Source of the DNA: Actinopolyspora saharensis
Lineage (GTDB): Bacteria > Actinomycetota > Actinomycetes > Mycobacteriales > Pseudonocardiaceae
DNA length: 64,000 nucleotides
Assembly (NCBI RefSeq): GCF_900100925.1
Contig: NZ_FNKO01000001.1
Span: forward strand, 868,001-932,000
Direction of reading: 5' to 3'
Part shown: one piece after another, positions 8,706 through 17,537 of the stretch
Position numbering within the stretch: position 1 is the first letter of the stretch
How the letters are laid out: each line of letters opens with the position of its first letter
Position numbers and translations under genes: made by a program
The notes under the pieces: generated by a model
The model's database searches: none
Seen by the model: only the letters and a program-made list of their open reading frames with translations
What the model was told of the DNA's origin: nothing

Positions 8706-8908
8706 GACCACTCCCGCAGCGCCGCGTCGAGCACATCGCGCAACTCGCGGGCCTGCTCGAGCGTCCACCGCGTCCGGTCGAAGATCGTCGGCGTGGTGAT
8801 GCGCACCTCGCGGTCCACGGTCGAGACCCGCAACGACACCGCCCCGCCCTCGGACTGGCACGGCACCTTCACACCCGGACCTTTCAACGAACTGCGTCTC
8901 GTTGCCAT
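8702..8908 (-). CDS. Small hypothetical protein, first gene of a two-gene unit
   Basis: A 68-residue protein (MATRRSSLKGPGVKVPC...) with a central beta-rich half (AVSLRVSTVDREVRITTPT) and a helical C-terminus (TLEQARELRDVLDAALREWS). Similar small proteins recur in actinomycetes next to Scr1/DUF397 pairs, but I know no function. It is translationally coupled to the 8502-8705 ORF and divergent from the XRE gene at 9032 across a 123-bp gap, which has relatively AT-rich patches (TTACCGCAAAATAATGGC). Confidence 0.65.
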   Translation of the reverse strand: MATRRSSLKGPGVKVPCQSEGGAVSLRVSTVDREVRITTPTIFDRTRWTLEQARELRDVLDAALREWS

Positions 8909-9031
8909 GTTCTCAACTCCAACGAACGATGATCCCGTGTTACCGCAAAATAATGGCTTTGCGGTAACAGTTTGTCGATTCCCCGATCAGGTGATCGCTG
9001 CGATGTACCTGCGGCCCGTACTATCTGCAGC

Positions 9032-9883
9032 ATGGTTGGAAACGCACGGAAGACGCCGAAAGCGCGGTCTCTGGGAGCTGAACTGCGCGAGGTGCGCGAA
9101 AAAGCAGCTTTGAGTCAGCGCAAGCTTTCCAGCCTGGCAACAATCTCGAACGCCTCGTTGTCCCGCTACGAGACCGGAGAACGCGTTCCTTCGCCAGAGG
9201 ACGTGGCCAGCATCGTTACCGCCGCCGGAGGCGACGGGGACCTACGGGATCGACTGATCGACATGGCCCGGGACGCGGCGGAGCCCAACTGGCTCGCAGC
9301 GGGTGCGGGAAGCAGGCACAAGGAACTGACAACGCTGATCGAGTTCGAGCGCACCGCGACGCACATTCTCGAAGTGTCCCCGATGCTCGTTCCCGGACTG
9401 CTGCAGACGGAGAGCTACGCGCGGACGATCATGGCCGGACTTCCTGCCGACGAGCTCGACATGCGCGTGACCACACGCGTGGGACGCCGTGACGTGCTTC
9501 TCCGGCCCGGTGCTCCCTATTTCGACGCGCTCATCGACGAGCACGTTCTCCAGCGCCCCATCGGTGGCCACTCCGTCATGGCCCACCAACTACGCCACAT
9601 CCTCACGATGGCCGAACAGCCGAACATCACCGTCCAGATCGTTCCGAGCAATGTCGAGGAATGGCACCTCGCGCTCGAAGGAGCTTTCATCCTGTTCCGT
9701 TTTCCCAAGGCAGCGCCCATCGTCAACTTGGAACACTTCCGGTCGTCAGCGTTCCTGTACGACGAAGGGGACATCCACGACTACATCCAATCGGGCGATA
9801 ACCTCCGGCGGGTGGCGATGGGTCCGGCCGACTCCCTGGAGCTCATCGCCCGCTATGCCGACAAAATGGAGGTACCTCAGTGA
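9032..9883 (+). CDS. Scr1-type XRE regulator (HTH_31 + DUF5753)
   Basis: A 283-residue regulator from the ATG at 9032. Residues 14-70 form a Cro/C1 helix-turn-helix (LGAELREVREKAALSQRKLSSLATISNASLSRYETGERVPS). The rest is the DUF5753 domain, marked by FERTATHILEVSPMLVPGLLQTESYARTIMAG and RVGRRDVLL. In Streptomyces such proteins pair with a small DUF397 partner (Scr1/Scr2, BldB-like circuits) in development and antibiotic control. That partner follows directly, with a four-base overlap. The regulated genes cannot be told from this window. Confidence 0.93.
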   Translation: MVGNARKTPKARSLGAELREVREKAALSQRKLSSLATISNASLSRYETGERVPSPEDVASIVTAAGGDGDLRDRLIDMARDAAEPNWLAAGAGSRHKELTTLIEFERTATHILEVSPMLVPGLLQTESYARTIMAGLPADELDMRVTTRVGRRDVLLRPGAPYFDALIDEHVLQRPIGGHSVMAHQLRHILTMAEQPNITVQIVPSNVEEWHLALEGAFILFRFPKAAPIVNLEHFRSSAFLYDEGDIHDYIQSGDNLRRVAMGPADSLELIARYADKMEVPQ

Positions 9884-10071
9884 CAGTGCACCCCGAAGGC
9901 TGGCGCAAGTCGAGTCGATCCGGGCAGCAGTCCGCCTGCGTCGAAGTCGGCCGGATTCCCCACGGTGCGGCGGTGCGGGACACCAAGGACCGCGGCCTCG
10001 GCTACGTCACCGCCGACCGGAAGCAGTGGCAGGCGTTCCTCGCCGCGGTGAAAACCGGCCGGTTCGAGTGA
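9880..10071 (+). CDS. DUF397 domain protein, partner of XRE regulator
   Basis: A 63-residue protein beginning at the GTG at 9880, inside the GTGA overlap with the XRE gene. It contains the complete DUF397 signature: WRKSSRSGQQSACVEVG near residues 8-24, AVRDTKD at 31-37, and a C-terminal WQAFLAAVKTGRF helix. DUF397 proteins are taken to bind and modulate their neighbouring XRE regulator. A strong terminator follows 16 bp after the stop, so the two genes form a closed bicistronic unit. Confidence 0.93.
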   Translation: MTVHPEGWRKSSRSGQQSACVEVGRIPHGAAVRDTKDRGLGYVTADRKQWQAFLAAVKTGRFE

Positions 10072-10087
10072 GCCGCACGGCCACGTC

Positions 10088-10116
10088 GAGCACCCCCGGA
10101 GCTTCCGGGGGTGCTC
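10088..10116 (+). terminator. Rho-independent terminator after DUF397 gene
   Basis: The perfect 12-bp stem GAGCACCCCCGG (10088-10099) / CCGGGGGTGCTC (10105-10116) has a 5-base loop and is followed by TTCTCGTCT. It is the clearest intrinsic terminator in the window and ends the XRE-DUF397 transcript. Confidence 0.85.
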
Positions 10117-10251
10117 TTCTCGTCTGGGCGACTCGTCCCGGTGACGAAGGACGGCAGCGAGGAAGCTTTCCACCACCTGCACGTTCGGCTCGATGCTCAG
10201 CATCTGCAGCTGGCGCGTCCGAGGTCGCCGCCGTCATCGGGTGGGGCCGAT

Positions 10252-10571
10252 CTCACCCCGGAGCGGGCGCGTTCGCACATCGCGGGGTACACGATCTTCA
10301 ACGACTGGTCCGCCCGTGATCTGCAGCGCCGGGAGATGCGGGTGGGGCTCGCCCGGCCAAGGGCAAGGACTTCGCCGGTACCCTGGGGCCGGTGCTGGTC
10401 ACCGCCGACGAGCTGGAACCGCACCGGGACGACGACGGGTTCCTGCGGTTGGCCATGACCGTCTCGGTCAACGGGGTCGAGCTCGGCCGGGACCTGCTGT
10501 CCAACATGGGCTGGCCGTTCGAGGAGCTGGTCGTCCGCGCCGCGCGCTGCCGGGACAGGCGACGGCCGTGA
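10252..10571 (+). pseudogene. Fumarylacetoacetate hydrolase-family fragment
   Basis: One frame (from about 10252) reads LTPERARSHIAGYTIFNDWSARDLQRREM, the metal-binding core of FAH-family enzymes. A second frame, from about 10357, continues GKDFAGTLGPVLVTADEL and on to VSVNGVELGRDLLSNMGWPFEELV, and stops at 10571. The N-terminal half and the C-terminal catalytic part are missing and the two pieces are in different frames. It is a dead remnant of an enzyme that cleaves or hydrates acylpyruvate-type substrates. Confidence 0.75.
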
Positions 10572-10761
10572 GCTGAGCGGGCGGCGGGGCGGATCGCTGG
10601 TTCGTCGGTCGCCGAGGCCGGTTCGGTGGAGTAGGGCGCGGAGGATGAAGATCCTCTAATCCCCCGTTCAGACCATGATCACAGCTGCGGACGAACCTGT
10701 TCGTGGCACTGAACGGAGCAGTTCTGGGAACTGCTGAGGGCGAGTCCTGAAGGGGAGTTTC

Positions 10762-10980
10762 ATGGCAGCGATGTACCACCGTGTGGTGGCCCTGTTCCTG
10801 ATGTTGGCCGGGGTGAGCGTGTTGCTGGGGGAGCAGCTGATCGATCCGGTCGGTGGGGCGAACTCGTACGGGCTCGGAGTCGGGTTGTTGCTGTTGGGAC
10901 TGATGTCGGTGAACCATCAGCTCAGTCGGCGGGTCTCGGAGCTTCGGCGGCGCGTGGCGAGCGCTCCGTCCGCGCAGTAG
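10762..10980 (+). CDS. Small two-helix membrane protein
   Basis: A 72-residue protein with a good ribosome site (AAGGGGAG) eight bases before the ATG at 10762. Two hydrophobic segments (residues about 6-24 VVALFLMLAGVSVLLGEQL and 37-51 YGLGVGLLLLGLMSV) are followed by a basic, helical cytoplasmic tail (RRVSELRRRVASAPSAQ). I know no family. It has its own upstream region of about 190 bp and no obvious partner. Confidence 0.6.
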   Translation: MAAMYHRVVALFLMLAGVSVLLGEQLIDPVGGANSYGLGVGLLLLGLMSVNHQLSRRVSELRRRVASAPSAQ

Positions 10981-11662
10981 GTGCTGAGCCACGTGCCCGC
11001 CGGTGCACCTCGGTCAACGGGGCTGCGGTGACCCGGCTGACCCCCGCGGTCTGAGGGAGCTCGACAATCTGGTGCAGAACGGTCTCGTCGACCGCTGGAA
11101 GCGGGGCGGGGCGGGTGGTCTGTCCGAGTTGGGCGCTTCCCGTCCGGATCGCCACCGATATCCGGCAGCTGTACGGCTTCGACGTGGCCAGGTTCGCTTA
11201 TCAGCAGCCCGCCGAGTCCGATGTGGGCTGATCGGGGCAGCAGTGAGGTTTCGGGGCGGAACTTGTGTGGGCGGTCGGACAGCCTGCGTGTGAGACGTCG
11301 AGAGCGGGAGCGTTGCGGGGAACTTCGAATAGTTAGCTGCCTCGTGTGCTCTGTCGCCTCGTGGAGCGTTCGCCGTATGCGTCGGTGCTGCTCACCCAAT
11401 CCGGATGAGCAGCCGAGCCGAACGAACCGCTTCGTCAGGAGTTCTTGGGAATCGTGGCGTAGACCATCCGCCTGTTCGGATGCTCGGCGACGGTCCACAT
11501 GTTGCCAGTGGTTCCGCCGCGTCCTTCTTCCCAGTGTGAGAGGTCCTCCGGACCGACAGCGGCCGGTTGGACCTCATACAGCGTGCTTTCGCGCCGAGGT
11601 TGATCCCGCCCGGCGGGATGATCACGAACAGTGGTGGCCTCGGGTGAATTCGCTTTCTCCGC
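10981..11662. other. 682-bp stretch without an intact gene
   Basis: The GC content is lower and more uneven here than in neighbouring genes. A minus-strand frame from about 11656 to 11435 reads STLYEVQPAAVGPEDLSHW and ends NRRMVYATIPKNS before a stop. It looks protein-like but has no start codon or ribosome site. It may be the remains of a short gene. No promoter, RNA or repeat could be recognised with confidence. Confidence 0.35.
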
Positions 11663-12601
11663 TCATTCCTCCTGCTCGGCGGGCTGCCGGGGTGCCGGGT
11701 GCAGCGCGGTGGCGGTGGTGGTGATGGTGTCCAGGGCGGCGGTGACCACGGGGTGCTCGCGGCTGCCGCGGCGGGTGGCGGCGAGGATGCGGCGTGCGGG
11801 GGCGGGCTCGCCGTGCAGGGGGATGCGTGCCACGGGCCGGTCCTCGTGCAGCCGGGCGAGTCGGGGCACGAGGATGATGCCGAACTCGTGGGCGACCAGG
11901 GCGGTGCCGGTGTCCCACTCGTCGGCGTAGTGGGCGATGTTGGGGGTGAACCCGGCGGCCATGCAGGCGGTGAGCACCAGGTGGTGGTAGGTGCTGTCGG
12001 GCTGGCCCACGATCCACGGCTCGTCGGCGGCGTCGGCGAGGGTGACCCTCCTGCGGGCGGCCAGCGGGTGCCCGCTGGGCACGACCAGGTCGAGGGGGTC
12101 GTCCAGCAGGGGGTGCTGTTCGAAGCGGGTGTCCGAAGTCGGGGGAGTCTCGGCGGTGGCGATCAGCAGCGCCAGATCCGCGTCGCCTGCCAGCAGCAGG
12201 TCGAAGCAGCGGGCGGGTTCGGCTTCGATGACCCGCACCGTGGACTGGGGGTAGTGGTCGCGCAGGGTGGCCGCGGCCGGGGGCAGCAGGTGCATGGCGG
12301 CGGTGGAGAAGCCGCACAGGGTGAACGATCCGCCTGCCGCCTCGGTGGCTGCGGTCAGCTCGGCGCGTGCGCGTTCTACCTGGGCGTGGAGCACGTCGGC
12401 GTGGCGGAGCACGGTGTGCGCCGCGGTGGTCAGGCGGATGCCGCGGCCGGACTGGGTCACCAGTTCGACGCCGAGCTCGGCGGCCAGCTGACGCAGCTGG
12501 TGCGAAACCGCGGAGGGGGTGTAGTGCAGCGCAGCCGCCGCGGCGGTGACCGTGCCGTGGTGGGCCACCAGCTGCAGCACGCGCAGCTTCGGATCGATCA
12601 T
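11663..12601 (-). CDS. LysR-family transcriptional regulator
   Basis: A 312-residue LTTR with the N-terminal winged helix (LRVLQLVAHHGTVTAAAAALHYTPSAVSHQLRQLAAELG) and an effector domain starting near residue 92 (FTLCGFSTAAMHLLPPAAATL). Its N-terminus resembles the LTTR at 5907-6815, so the two belong to the same actinobacterial subgroup. It is divergent from an MFS exporter gene, with AT-rich DNA directly before the start (AATATTTTACACAG), so the exporter is its likely target. Confidence 0.92.
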   Translation of the reverse strand: MIDPKLRVLQLVAHHGTVTAAAAALHYTPSAVSHQLRQLAAELGVELVTQSGRGIRLTTAAHTVLRHADVLHAQVERARAELTAATEAAGGSFTLCGFSTAAMHLLPPAAATLRDHYPQSTVRVIEAEPARCFDLLLAGDADLALLIATAETPPTSDTRFEQHPLLDDPLDLVVPSGHPLAARRRVTLADAADEPWIVGQPDSTYHHLVLTACMAAGFTPNIAHYADEWDTGTALVAHEFGIILVPRLARLHEDRPVARIPLHGEPAPARRILAATRRGSREHPVVTAALDTITTTATALHPAPRQPAEQEE

Positions 12602-12730
12602 GCAAATATTTTACACAGTTACTTGCACGAACGTTTGCTTCTCTTTGCTGGTGTCGAGCACCAGGATGTGGTTGTGCTGCTCAAAGGGATCTTCGACGAG
12701 GGTTGTGCCGGTGCTTCCCACGGTCGGATC

Positions 12731-13972
12731 GTGCACCGGAGTCGCCGGGACGCGCGCGAGGTGCGCACGGCGGTGTATCTGCTGGTGGTGCTCACGGCCG
12801 GGGCCTATCTGCCCAGCCCGCTGTATCCGGGCTATCAGCACGCCTTCGGGTTCGGCGACCTGACGATGACGCTGATCTACGCGATGTTCGCGCTGGTCAG
12901 CGCTCCGGCGTTGCTGCTGTTCGGTTCGGCGGCCGATGCGCTCGGTTCCCGGGCGGTGCTGCGGATCAGCGTGGTGGTGGCCGCGCTCGCCTCGGGGTGC
13001 TTCGCGCTGGCGACCGCCCCCGGCTGGCTGCTGCTCGGCCGTGCCGCGCAGGGGGTGGCGCTGGGCGCGGCCACGGGGGCGACGACGGCGTTGATCACGG
13101 CGCGTGCTTCCGGTGGCAACCGGGGGCGGGCGTCGGTGTTGGCCGGTGTGGCCTTCGTGGGCGGAACCGCCGCGGGGCCGGTGGTGGCCGGGTTGCTGGC
13201 GCAGTACGCGCCCGCGCCGCGGGTGCTGCCGTACGTGGTGCACCTGGTTCTGCTCGCGGTGGGGTGGTACCGCGTCTCGGCGCTGAGTGCGCCCGCCGCG
13301 CGCGTGGCCCGCTGGCGTCCGACGCGCCCGCGCATACCGGCCGGGATGCGGTGGCTGTTCACCTCCGCCGCGGCGACCGGTTTTCTCGCCTGGACCGTGG
13401 CCGGTCTCTTCCTGGCGGTCGTTCCGACGGTGCTCGGCCGCGCCGCCGGGATCGACGACCTGGCGGTCATCGGCGGCGTGCTCGGTGCCGTGCTGGTCTG
13501 CTCGGTGCTGTCCCAGCCTCTGGTGTCGCGCTGCGGTGCGCGTGGTGCGCAGCTGATCGGTCTGGGCGCGCTGCTGGCCGCGCTCACGGCCCTGGCGTGG
13601 ACCGGTGGTGGGTCGCTGATGGTGACCGTGCCGGCGGCGGTGGTGGCCGGATTCGGGCACGGTCCGGCCTACGGCGGGGCCGCCGCGGCCGTGGACGCGG
13701 TCGCACCGGCGCGGGAGCGTGCGGCGATCAACTCCGCGTTGTACCTCGCGTTCTACTGCGGAACCGGCGGCCCCGCCGTGGCGGTCGGTCTGCTGACGCT
13801 GCGGTTTCCCCTGGCCACGGCGATCTCCTGGCTCAGCGCGGTCGCGGCCGTGCTCGTGCCGCTCGTCGCCGCTGCCGTCGTGCTGGCCAACCGCGGGCCA
13901 CGAGTGCCTCGGGCACGCGTGGGGCAGCACCACGACCGGGGCTGGGCGGAGCTTCGGTCCGAGAAGGTGTAG
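12731..13972 (+). CDS. MFS transporter (probable drug exporter)
   Basis: About 413 residues with twelve hydrophobic helices. The first is TAVYLLVVLTAGAYLPSPLYPGYQ. The loop after TM2 (LLFGSAADALGSRAVL) holds the MFS motif A position, and TM5 contains AGVAFVGGTAAGPVVAGLLAQY, a motif-C-like proton-antiporter glycine pattern. That makes an exporter likely. The N-terminus is uncertain: GTG 12731 or GTG 12761 could start it, and neither has a strong ribosome site. The frame is open far upstream, but that part is antisense to the LysR gene. It is divergent from and probably controlled by that LysR. Confidence 0.82.
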   Translation: MHRSRRDAREVRTAVYLLVVLTAGAYLPSPLYPGYQHAFGFGDLTMTLIYAMFALVSAPALLLFGSAADALGSRAVLRISVVVAALASGCFALATAPGWLLLGRAAQGVALGAATGATTALITARASGGNRGRASVLAGVAFVGGTAAGPVVAGLLAQYAPAPRVLPYVVHLVLLAVGWYRVSALSAPAARVARWRPTRPRIPAGMRWLFTSAAATGFLAWTVAGLFLAVVPTVLGRAAGIDDLAVIGGVLGAVLVCSVLSQPLVSRCGARGAQLIGLGALLAALTALAWTGGGSLMVTVPAAVVAGFGHGPAYGGAAAAVDAVAPARERAAINSALYLAFYCGTGGPAVAVGLLTLRFPLATAISWLSAVAAVLVPLVAAAVVLANRGPRVPRARVGQHHDRGWAELRSEKV

Positions 13973-14114
13973 GTGTGCACGAGCGCCGTGGGGCGCACGC
14001 CGCCGGAACGGCCCGCGCCCCACGCATCCGGGCGTCCGCTGTGGACGGTCCGCACCGGTTCATCGGATCAGGGCGGGCCGTCGATCCGACCGGGGAGGGT
14101 TCTCGTGCGGAGGG

Positions 14115-14807
14115 TCATCCGCTGACGGTGATGTTGGAGCTTCCGCTGCTCTGGTAGCCCTCGGTCGCCAGGATCATGTAGTGGTCGAAACTTCCCAGCG
14201 GCATGTCGTGCCGGGCCCACGCGTCGAAGTGGTTTCCGGTGGTGATCGTTCCGCCCGCTCTCGGCGATTGCCGGACGCTCCAGAACTGCGGGAACGTCGC
14301 GGTCCCCTCCACGGAGGGCGCGTCGTAGCGCATCGTGCGGTAGATGTCGTAGGTGCCGCCGTCGCTGGTGACCGTTCCCCGGTGGTCGTCCCCGCCGGGG
14401 CGGTAGCTGCCGTAGCTCTCGACGATGTAGTACTCCACGAGCGGATTCGACGTCCACCCGTAGAGGGTCAGATATCCGTTCCCGGACGGGTTGAAACTGC
14501 CCGAGTAGTACACGTTTCTGCGGCCGCCGTTGCTCCATCCCTTTCCGCAGACGAAATTGCCGCAGTCGGTCCACGAGGTGCTGTAGCTGCCCCCGGACGA
14601 CAGGGTCATGGAGACCGAACCGCCACCATTGGTCCAGAAAGAATAGTAGAACCCGCCGTGGGTTCCGGTCTGGTTCTGGGTGATGGTCGTGTCCGCGGAG
14701 GCGGTTCCGGGCAGCAGCAGGGCGGATGCGCCCAGTGCCACAGTTCCGGCTCCTCCGAGGAAACTCCTGCGGCCGAACGAACGTGCGTAGGAATCCTCCG
14801 TGCTCAT
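14115..14807 (-). CDS. Secreted GH11 endo-1,4-beta-xylanase
   Basis: A 230-residue xylanase cleaving internal bonds of xylan outside the cell. The N-terminus carries a twin-arginine signal ([21 protein letters not shown]), with cleavage expected near residue 38. The mature part is a single GH11 jelly roll with the nucleophile Glu125 in [13 protein letters not shown] and the acid/base Glu216 in [14 protein letters not shown]. There is no carbohydrate-binding module, so this is a minimal enzyme. The start is set by GAGGAG four to five bases upstream of ATG 14807. It is divergent from a secreted CE4 deacetylase, with a ROK regulator next, which together make a compact xylan-attack locus. Confidence 0.97.
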   Translation of the reverse strand: MSTEDSYARSFGRRSFLGGAGTVALGASALLLPGTASADTTITQNQTGTHGGFYYSFWTNGGGSVSMTLSSGGSYSTSWTDCGNFVCGKGWSNGGRRNVYYSGSFNPSGNGYLTLYGWTSNPLVEYYIVESYGSYRPGGDDHRGTVTSDGGTYDIYRTMRYDAPSVEGTATFPQFWSVRQSPRAGGTITTGNHFDAWARHDMPLGSFDHYMILATEGYQSSGSSNITVSG

Positions 14808-15228
14808 GCTTTCTCCTCGTGAGGGGTTTCGAACGAGTGGTGAGCACCGACGGGCCCGTCGGTGAAGCGATGCTCGCGCGGATGACCGGGATCAACGGTG
14901 ATCAAGGCCTGTCGACACCGGGCAGTGTTGGCCAGGTCACGTCGGATTGTCAATGCGTTCCCCGACTGTTTTCGAATTGCGCTCCCGAGTCGTGGCGGCA
15001 CAAAGGACGGTGAATACTAAATTCGTCCAGGTAAAGCAGAGTACACTGTGGAACGATGCTTTGTCCGGTTTATTCGTTGTCGTGCTCCGGCAGCGTCCGG
15101 TCGGGGTGAATGCGCCGGTGAGCGGCGTTGACATCCCCGGAGGGCGGTCCTACGTTTCTCGTGTTTCACGTATTCTTTCCGGGAGCTTCCGGCGATTCTG
15201 CGTCGGAGCGTCCCGCGGGAGGGCCATC
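14808..15228. promoter_or_regulatory. Divergent promoter region of xylanase and CE4 genes
   Basis: These 421 bp contain no convincing gene. The middle (about 14940-15070) is markedly AT-richer than its flanks, for example GGTGAATACTAAATTCG and GTCCGGTTTATTCG, as expected for two divergent promoters. No repeated operator that could be assigned to the nearby ROK protein was identified by eye. Confidence 0.45.
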
Positions 15229-15939
15229 ATGGTGAATCGAGGATTTCGGCGACGGCGCGGGCGGGTGTGCGCGGGCCTGTTGGCCGTCGGATTGTTGTTC
15301 GGCGCGGTGAGTTCCGCGCAGGCCGGACCCCGCGAGTCCGCGGATGCCACCATCGTCGACTCGACCGGACGTGCGGGCCGCACGGCGGCGCTGACCTTCG
15401 ACGACGGGCCCGACCCGCGCAACACGGCGCGGATGCTCGACGTGCTCGACGAGCACCACGTCGAGGCGGTCTTCTGCCTGTGGGGCGAGCACGTGCGGCA
15501 GCACCCGGAGCTCGTGCGGCGCATCGTTGCCGAGGGGCACACGCTGTGCAACCACACGATGCGGCACGAGAACATGAGCACGTGGTCGCCTGCCGCGATC
15601 AGGCAGAACCTACGGGCCACCAACGCGGCGATCCACGAGGCGGCCCCGGGTGCCGAGGTGCGGTACTTCCGCGCGCCCAACGGCGCCTGGGGCGAGACAC
15701 CGCGGGTGGCGGCGGAGCTGGGCATGCAGCCGCTGGGCTGGCGCCTCTCGGTCGGGGACTGGAACCGGCCCGGCGCGGACGTGCTGGTCCGCAGGCTGCG
15801 CGAGGGCATCGCCCCGGGCGGCGTGGTGCTGCTCCACGACGGGGGCGGCGACCGCGGTCAGACGGTGGAGGCGGTGTCGCGTTTCGTCCCGTGGGCGCGC
15901 GAGGCGGGGTGGGAGTTCACGCTTCCCGCCCGCGGTTGA
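15229..15939 (+). CDS. Secreted polysaccharide deacetylase (CE4, NodB domain)
   Basis: A 236-residue exported protein. A basic N-terminus and hydrophobic core end at SSAQA (residue about 32). The NodB domain follows: motif 1 TFDDGPDP at 56-63 (catalytic base Asp and metal Asp), motif 2 HTMRHENM at 109-116 (zinc His), motif 3 RAPNGAW and C-terminal VVLLHDGGGDRGQTV. CE4 enzymes remove acetyl groups from chitin, peptidoglycan or xylan. With a xylanase next door, acetylxylan is the likeliest substrate here (inference from context; chito-oligosaccharide is the alternative). ATG 15229 directly precedes the signal peptide. Confidence 0.92.
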   Translation: MVNRGFRRRRGRVCAGLLAVGLLFGAVSSAQAGPRESADATIVDSTGRAGRTAALTFDDGPDPRNTARMLDVLDEHHVEAVFCLWGEHVRQHPELVRRIVAEGHTLCNHTMRHENMSTWSPAAIRQNLRATNAAIHEAAPGAEVRYFRAPNGAWGETPRVAAELGMQPLGWRLSVGDWNRPGADVLVRRLREGIAPGGVVLLHDGGGDRGQTVEAVSRFVPWAREAGWEFTLPARG

Positions 15940-16159
15940 GCACGCCCGTTGATTCACTTCGTGTACGAACCAGTGGGTGTCGCGACCGCGGAAATCCCGC
16001 CGGTCCCTCCGGTCGCGATGAGGAGTGTCCCCTGGTGACAAGGCTGCCCCGTGTTCCCGTTGTCGTGGTGTCCCGCCGAGGCGCTCGTCTTAACGGGCTA
16101 TGGCGTTCCGGGAAGGGCTGAGTTAGTTTTCCGATTGTCCTTATTCGAGAGGAGATCGG

Positions 16160-17413
16160 GTGCGCGAGGACGACGACGGGCGCGGACGGGACGGCAAACG
16201 CGGGGGTGTGGACCACACCGCCGTCCGACGGGGCAACCTCGCCCGCGTGCTCGGCGAGATCCGCTCTCCCGGAACGCTGTCCCGCGCCGCGTTGGCCACG
16301 CGGATCGGCTTGACCAAGGCCACGGTGTCCAACCTGGTCACCGAGCTGCTCGAGCGCAGGCTGGTCCGGGAGACCGGGTGGCGCCAGACGGGCAACGTGG
16401 GCAGGCCGGGGCGGCTGCTGGAGCTCGACGGCAGTGCGGCGGCGGCGCTGGGACTGGAGGTCAACGCGAACTACCTCGCCGTGCGCGGGGTCGACCTCGC
16501 CGAGCGCGTGCTGGTCGAGCGACGCGTGGGGTTCGACGCGGTCCGCACGGAGGCCTCCCGCGCGGTCGGGGAGCTGGCGCGGCTCGCCGGCGAGGCGATC
16601 GCCGAGTTGGACAGGGCGCGCACGAGCCTGGTCGGCATCGGCGTGGCCGTGCCGGGGCTGGTGGACGTGCCGAGCGGCACCGTGCGTTACGCGCCGAACC
16701 TGCCCTGGCAGGACGTGCCCATCGCCGAGTGGCTGCGCCACCGGCTCGAACTCGGGGAGGACACCAGGATCACGGTCGACAACGAGGCCAACCTGGCGGC
16801 GCTGGCCGAGTTCGGCAGCGTGGTCAACACGGCCGATGATCTGGTGTACCTGACCGGCGAGCTCGGCATCGGCGCCGGTGTGGTCTCCGGGGGGAGGTTG
16901 CTGCGCGGGTCGGACGGTTTCAGCGGCGAGCTCGGGCACGTGCCGGTCGACCCCCGCGGGCGCAGGTGCGGCTGCGGGCAGCACGGGTGCCTGGAGACCA
17001 AGATCGGCCTGGCCGCGGCGACCCGGGCGGCCGCGCCGGATCTGGACGGGGCGTTCCGCGATCCCGAGGAGCAGGCGCGGGTGCTGCTCCAGCGCGCCGA
17101 GGCCGGGGATCCGCAGGCGCTGTCCGGGCTCGACGAGGTCGGGCGCTGGCTCGGTGTGGGAGTTTCGATCGCGGTCAACATGCTCAACCCGGGGGCGGTC
17201 GTGCTCGGCGGCTACTTCGCCGTGGTCTCGGCCTACGTGGTCCCGGCCGCGATGCGTGAGCTGCGCAGCCGCACCATCGCGGGGGAGACGGCCATCTGCC
17301 CCATCACCGCGTCCTTCTTCGGTTTCACCGCCGCCGTGCGGGGTGGAACGAGCGTGATCACCGAGGAGGTGTTCCGCGACCCGCTGCGCGCCCCCGCGGG
17401 TGCGCGACGGTAG
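16160..17413 (+). CDS. ROK-family transcriptional repressor (NagC/XylR type)
   Basis: A 417-residue protein with a GTG start behind GAGAGGAGATCGG. It has an N-terminal winged helix (about residues 20-75, LSRAALATRIGLTKATVSNLVTELL) and a ROK sugar-kinase fold. The ROK zinc motif GELGHVPVDPRGRRCGCGQHGC is complete, and the sugar-binding E-x-G-H is present. Such proteins are sugar-responsive repressors. Its position after the GH11 and CE4 genes suggests control of xylan utilisation, in the manner of actinobacterial XylR. Its own promoter region (15940-16159) contains a short AT-rich patch around 16121-16145. Confidence 0.92.
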   Translation: MREDDDGRGRDGKRGGVDHTAVRRGNLARVLGEIRSPGTLSRAALATRIGLTKATVSNLVTELLERRLVRETGWRQTGNVGRPGRLLELDGSAAAALGLEVNANYLAVRGVDLAERVLVERRVGFDAVRTEASRAVGELARLAGEAIAELDRARTSLVGIGVAVPGLVDVPSGTVRYAPNLPWQDVPIAEWLRHRLELGEDTRITVDNEANLAALAEFGSVVNTADDLVYLTGELGIGAGVVSGGRLLRGSDGFSGELGHVPVDPRGRRCGCGQHGCLETKIGLAAATRAAAPDLDGAFRDPEEQARVLLQRAEAGDPQALSGLDEVGRWLGVGVSIAVNMLNPGAVVLGGYFAVVSAYVVPAAMRELRSRTIAGETAICPITASFFGFTAAVRGGTSVITEEVFRDPLRAPAGARR

Positions 17414-17537
17414 ACCTCCCCCGGCGCGGTCTGAGCCGCCGGTGCGGGCCGGGCCCGGCCCGCGGCGGGTTTAGCCCCCGGTGCCCCGGGGCATCGACCG
17501 GGGGGGAGGCCCGGTGCCGTTGCGAAGGGGGGCGCGG

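Noticed and set aside
11699..12730. N-terminal extension of the MFS frame by about 340 codons
   Set aside because: This part is antisense to the LysR gene and Gly/Gln-rich. The transporter begins only where hydrophobic helices start, near 12731-12761.
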